Positions 33,944-34,304 of a stretch of 34,304 nt of DNA are shown here, piece by piece. A program made the translations under genes and the position numbers. Source of the stretch: Alkalinema sp. RU_4_3 (GTDB taxonomy: Bacteria; Cyanobacteriota; Cyanobacteriia; Leptolyngbyales; Leptolyngbyaceae); the NCBI GenBank assembly GCA_012031975.1, contig JAAUSA010000023.1:1-34304 (forward strand), written 5' to 3'. Within the stretch, counting starts at the first letter, position 1, and every line of letters starts with the position of its first letter. The notes below the pieces were generated by a model. That model was given only the letters and a program-made list of their open reading frames with translations. It was not told the DNA's origin and searched no databases.

Positions 33944-34304
33944 TTAGAATTGCAGCTCTTTCTGTCCGTCCCTAAAGCGTACTGCGCGAACCTGGAGCGA
34001 GGGGTTGCCCGTTAAGGTTTTCTCCATACTGCCGAAGAATTCGAGCTGCTCGCAGGCGGATAGGGCACTGAAGGGCCGCTTCGCATCGGTGGGGAGCCGC
34101 AGATCCACGGTGGCGGTGCCGTTTTCCACCTGGACGCGGTAGTTGACCACGCGGAAATCGGGGGAATTGCTATTGGCGATCACCTGGCCCACCGCCGCAT
34201 TGGCATCCACAGGCCCAGGCATTTCCACCTTCTGGGGAACCAGGCCGTTGCATTGGGCATCGGCTTTGTAGATGTTGAGGGATTTGGCGCTGTTGGCCGT
34301 CGCG
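33944..34304 (-). CDS. GerMN-like domain protein (5' end outside window)
   Basis: This is the C-terminal 119 residues of a protein whose start lies beyond the right edge; the frame stays open to 34304. The visible part has LNIYKADAQCNGLVPQKVEM, then VNYRVQVENGTATVDLRLP, SALSACEQLEFFGSMEKTL and VRAVRFRDGQKELQF. The pattern NGTATVDL followed by an SAxEQLxFxxSxxxTL helix and VxxVxxxxDG is that of GerMN domains, found in many secreted cyanobacterial proteins. The assignment is moderate because the N-terminal part is missing. The glycosyltransferase begins 11 bases after its stop, so the two form an operon. Confidence 0.6.
   Translation of the reverse strand, partial: ATANSAKSLNIYKADAQCNGLVPQKVEMPGPVDANAAVGQVIANSNSPDFRVVNYRVQVENGTATVDLRLPTDAKRPFSALSACEQLEFFGSMEKTLTGNPSLQVRAVRFRDGQKELQF

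Noticed and set aside
1-34304. tRNA or rRNA genes
   Set aside because: No T-arm (GGTTCGAATCC-like) with a matching acceptor stem was found by eye in any intergenic stretch on either strand.

Overview
This window reads as chromosomal DNA of a cyanobacterium. The octamer GCGATCGC (HIP1) and its core CGATCG recur throughout. There is a CpcT-type phycobiliprotein lyase, a SomB-type SLH porin, a fused RibBA and several cyanobacterial protein families of unknown function. Species cannot be fixed from the sequence. Most of the window looks moderately GC-rich; one gene (23978-25042) is clearly AT-richer and lacks HIP1.

Layout. 1-5050: a phosphate-uptake cluster on the minus strand, read pstS, SLH porin, terminator, pstC, pstA (pstB may begin at the left edge), with a five-unit Pho-box array upstream of pstS. 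5223-7790: a TonB-like proline-rich protein facing exbD and exbB. 7791-8647: an intergenic region with TTAA-like motifs at 11-bp steps, then a Crp/Fnr regulator. 8723-12080: a DUF4333-like lipoprotein, a Ser/Thr kinase and a small conserved protein. 12141-15229: anmK, a phytase-like lipoprotein and cpcT. 15266-17025: an unusual protein joining a PstS-like periplasmic domain, one membrane helix, a Thr/Pro repeat and DUF4912. 17022-23078: a two-repeat protein, DUF2252, ffh, a beta-lactamase-fold serine hydrolase and CreD. 23211-25523: an accessory patch with a MazF-type toxin and its antitoxin, an AT-rich orphan with a HEPN-like R-x4-H motif, and the 3' remnant of an ftsH gene. 25536-34304: ribBA, argC, cobM, a duplicated unit that looks like tandem small RNAs, a secreted protein, a MITE-like inverted repeat, DUF4168, holA, a family-2 glycosyltransferase and the end of a GerMN-like protein.

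The genes fall into envelope transport and sensing (Pst with porin, ExbBD/TonB, PstS-DUF4912), cell-wall metabolism (AnmK, serine hydrolase, CreD) and housekeeping (Ffh, HolA, RibBA, ArgC).

A key caution: at least ten single-base deletions, nearly all in homopolymer runs, break otherwise well-conserved genes (pstC, exbB, the lipoprotein, PstS-DUF4912, ffh twice, the serine hydrolase, and the glycosyltransferase three times). The essential gene ffh is among them, so I read these as sequencing or assembly errors and give the reconstructed gene extents. The best candidates for undescribed biology are the PstS-TM-DUF4912 protein, the HEPN-like orphan beside the toxin-antitoxin pair, the tandem terminator-ended repeat upstream of 29801, and the porin inside the pst cluster.
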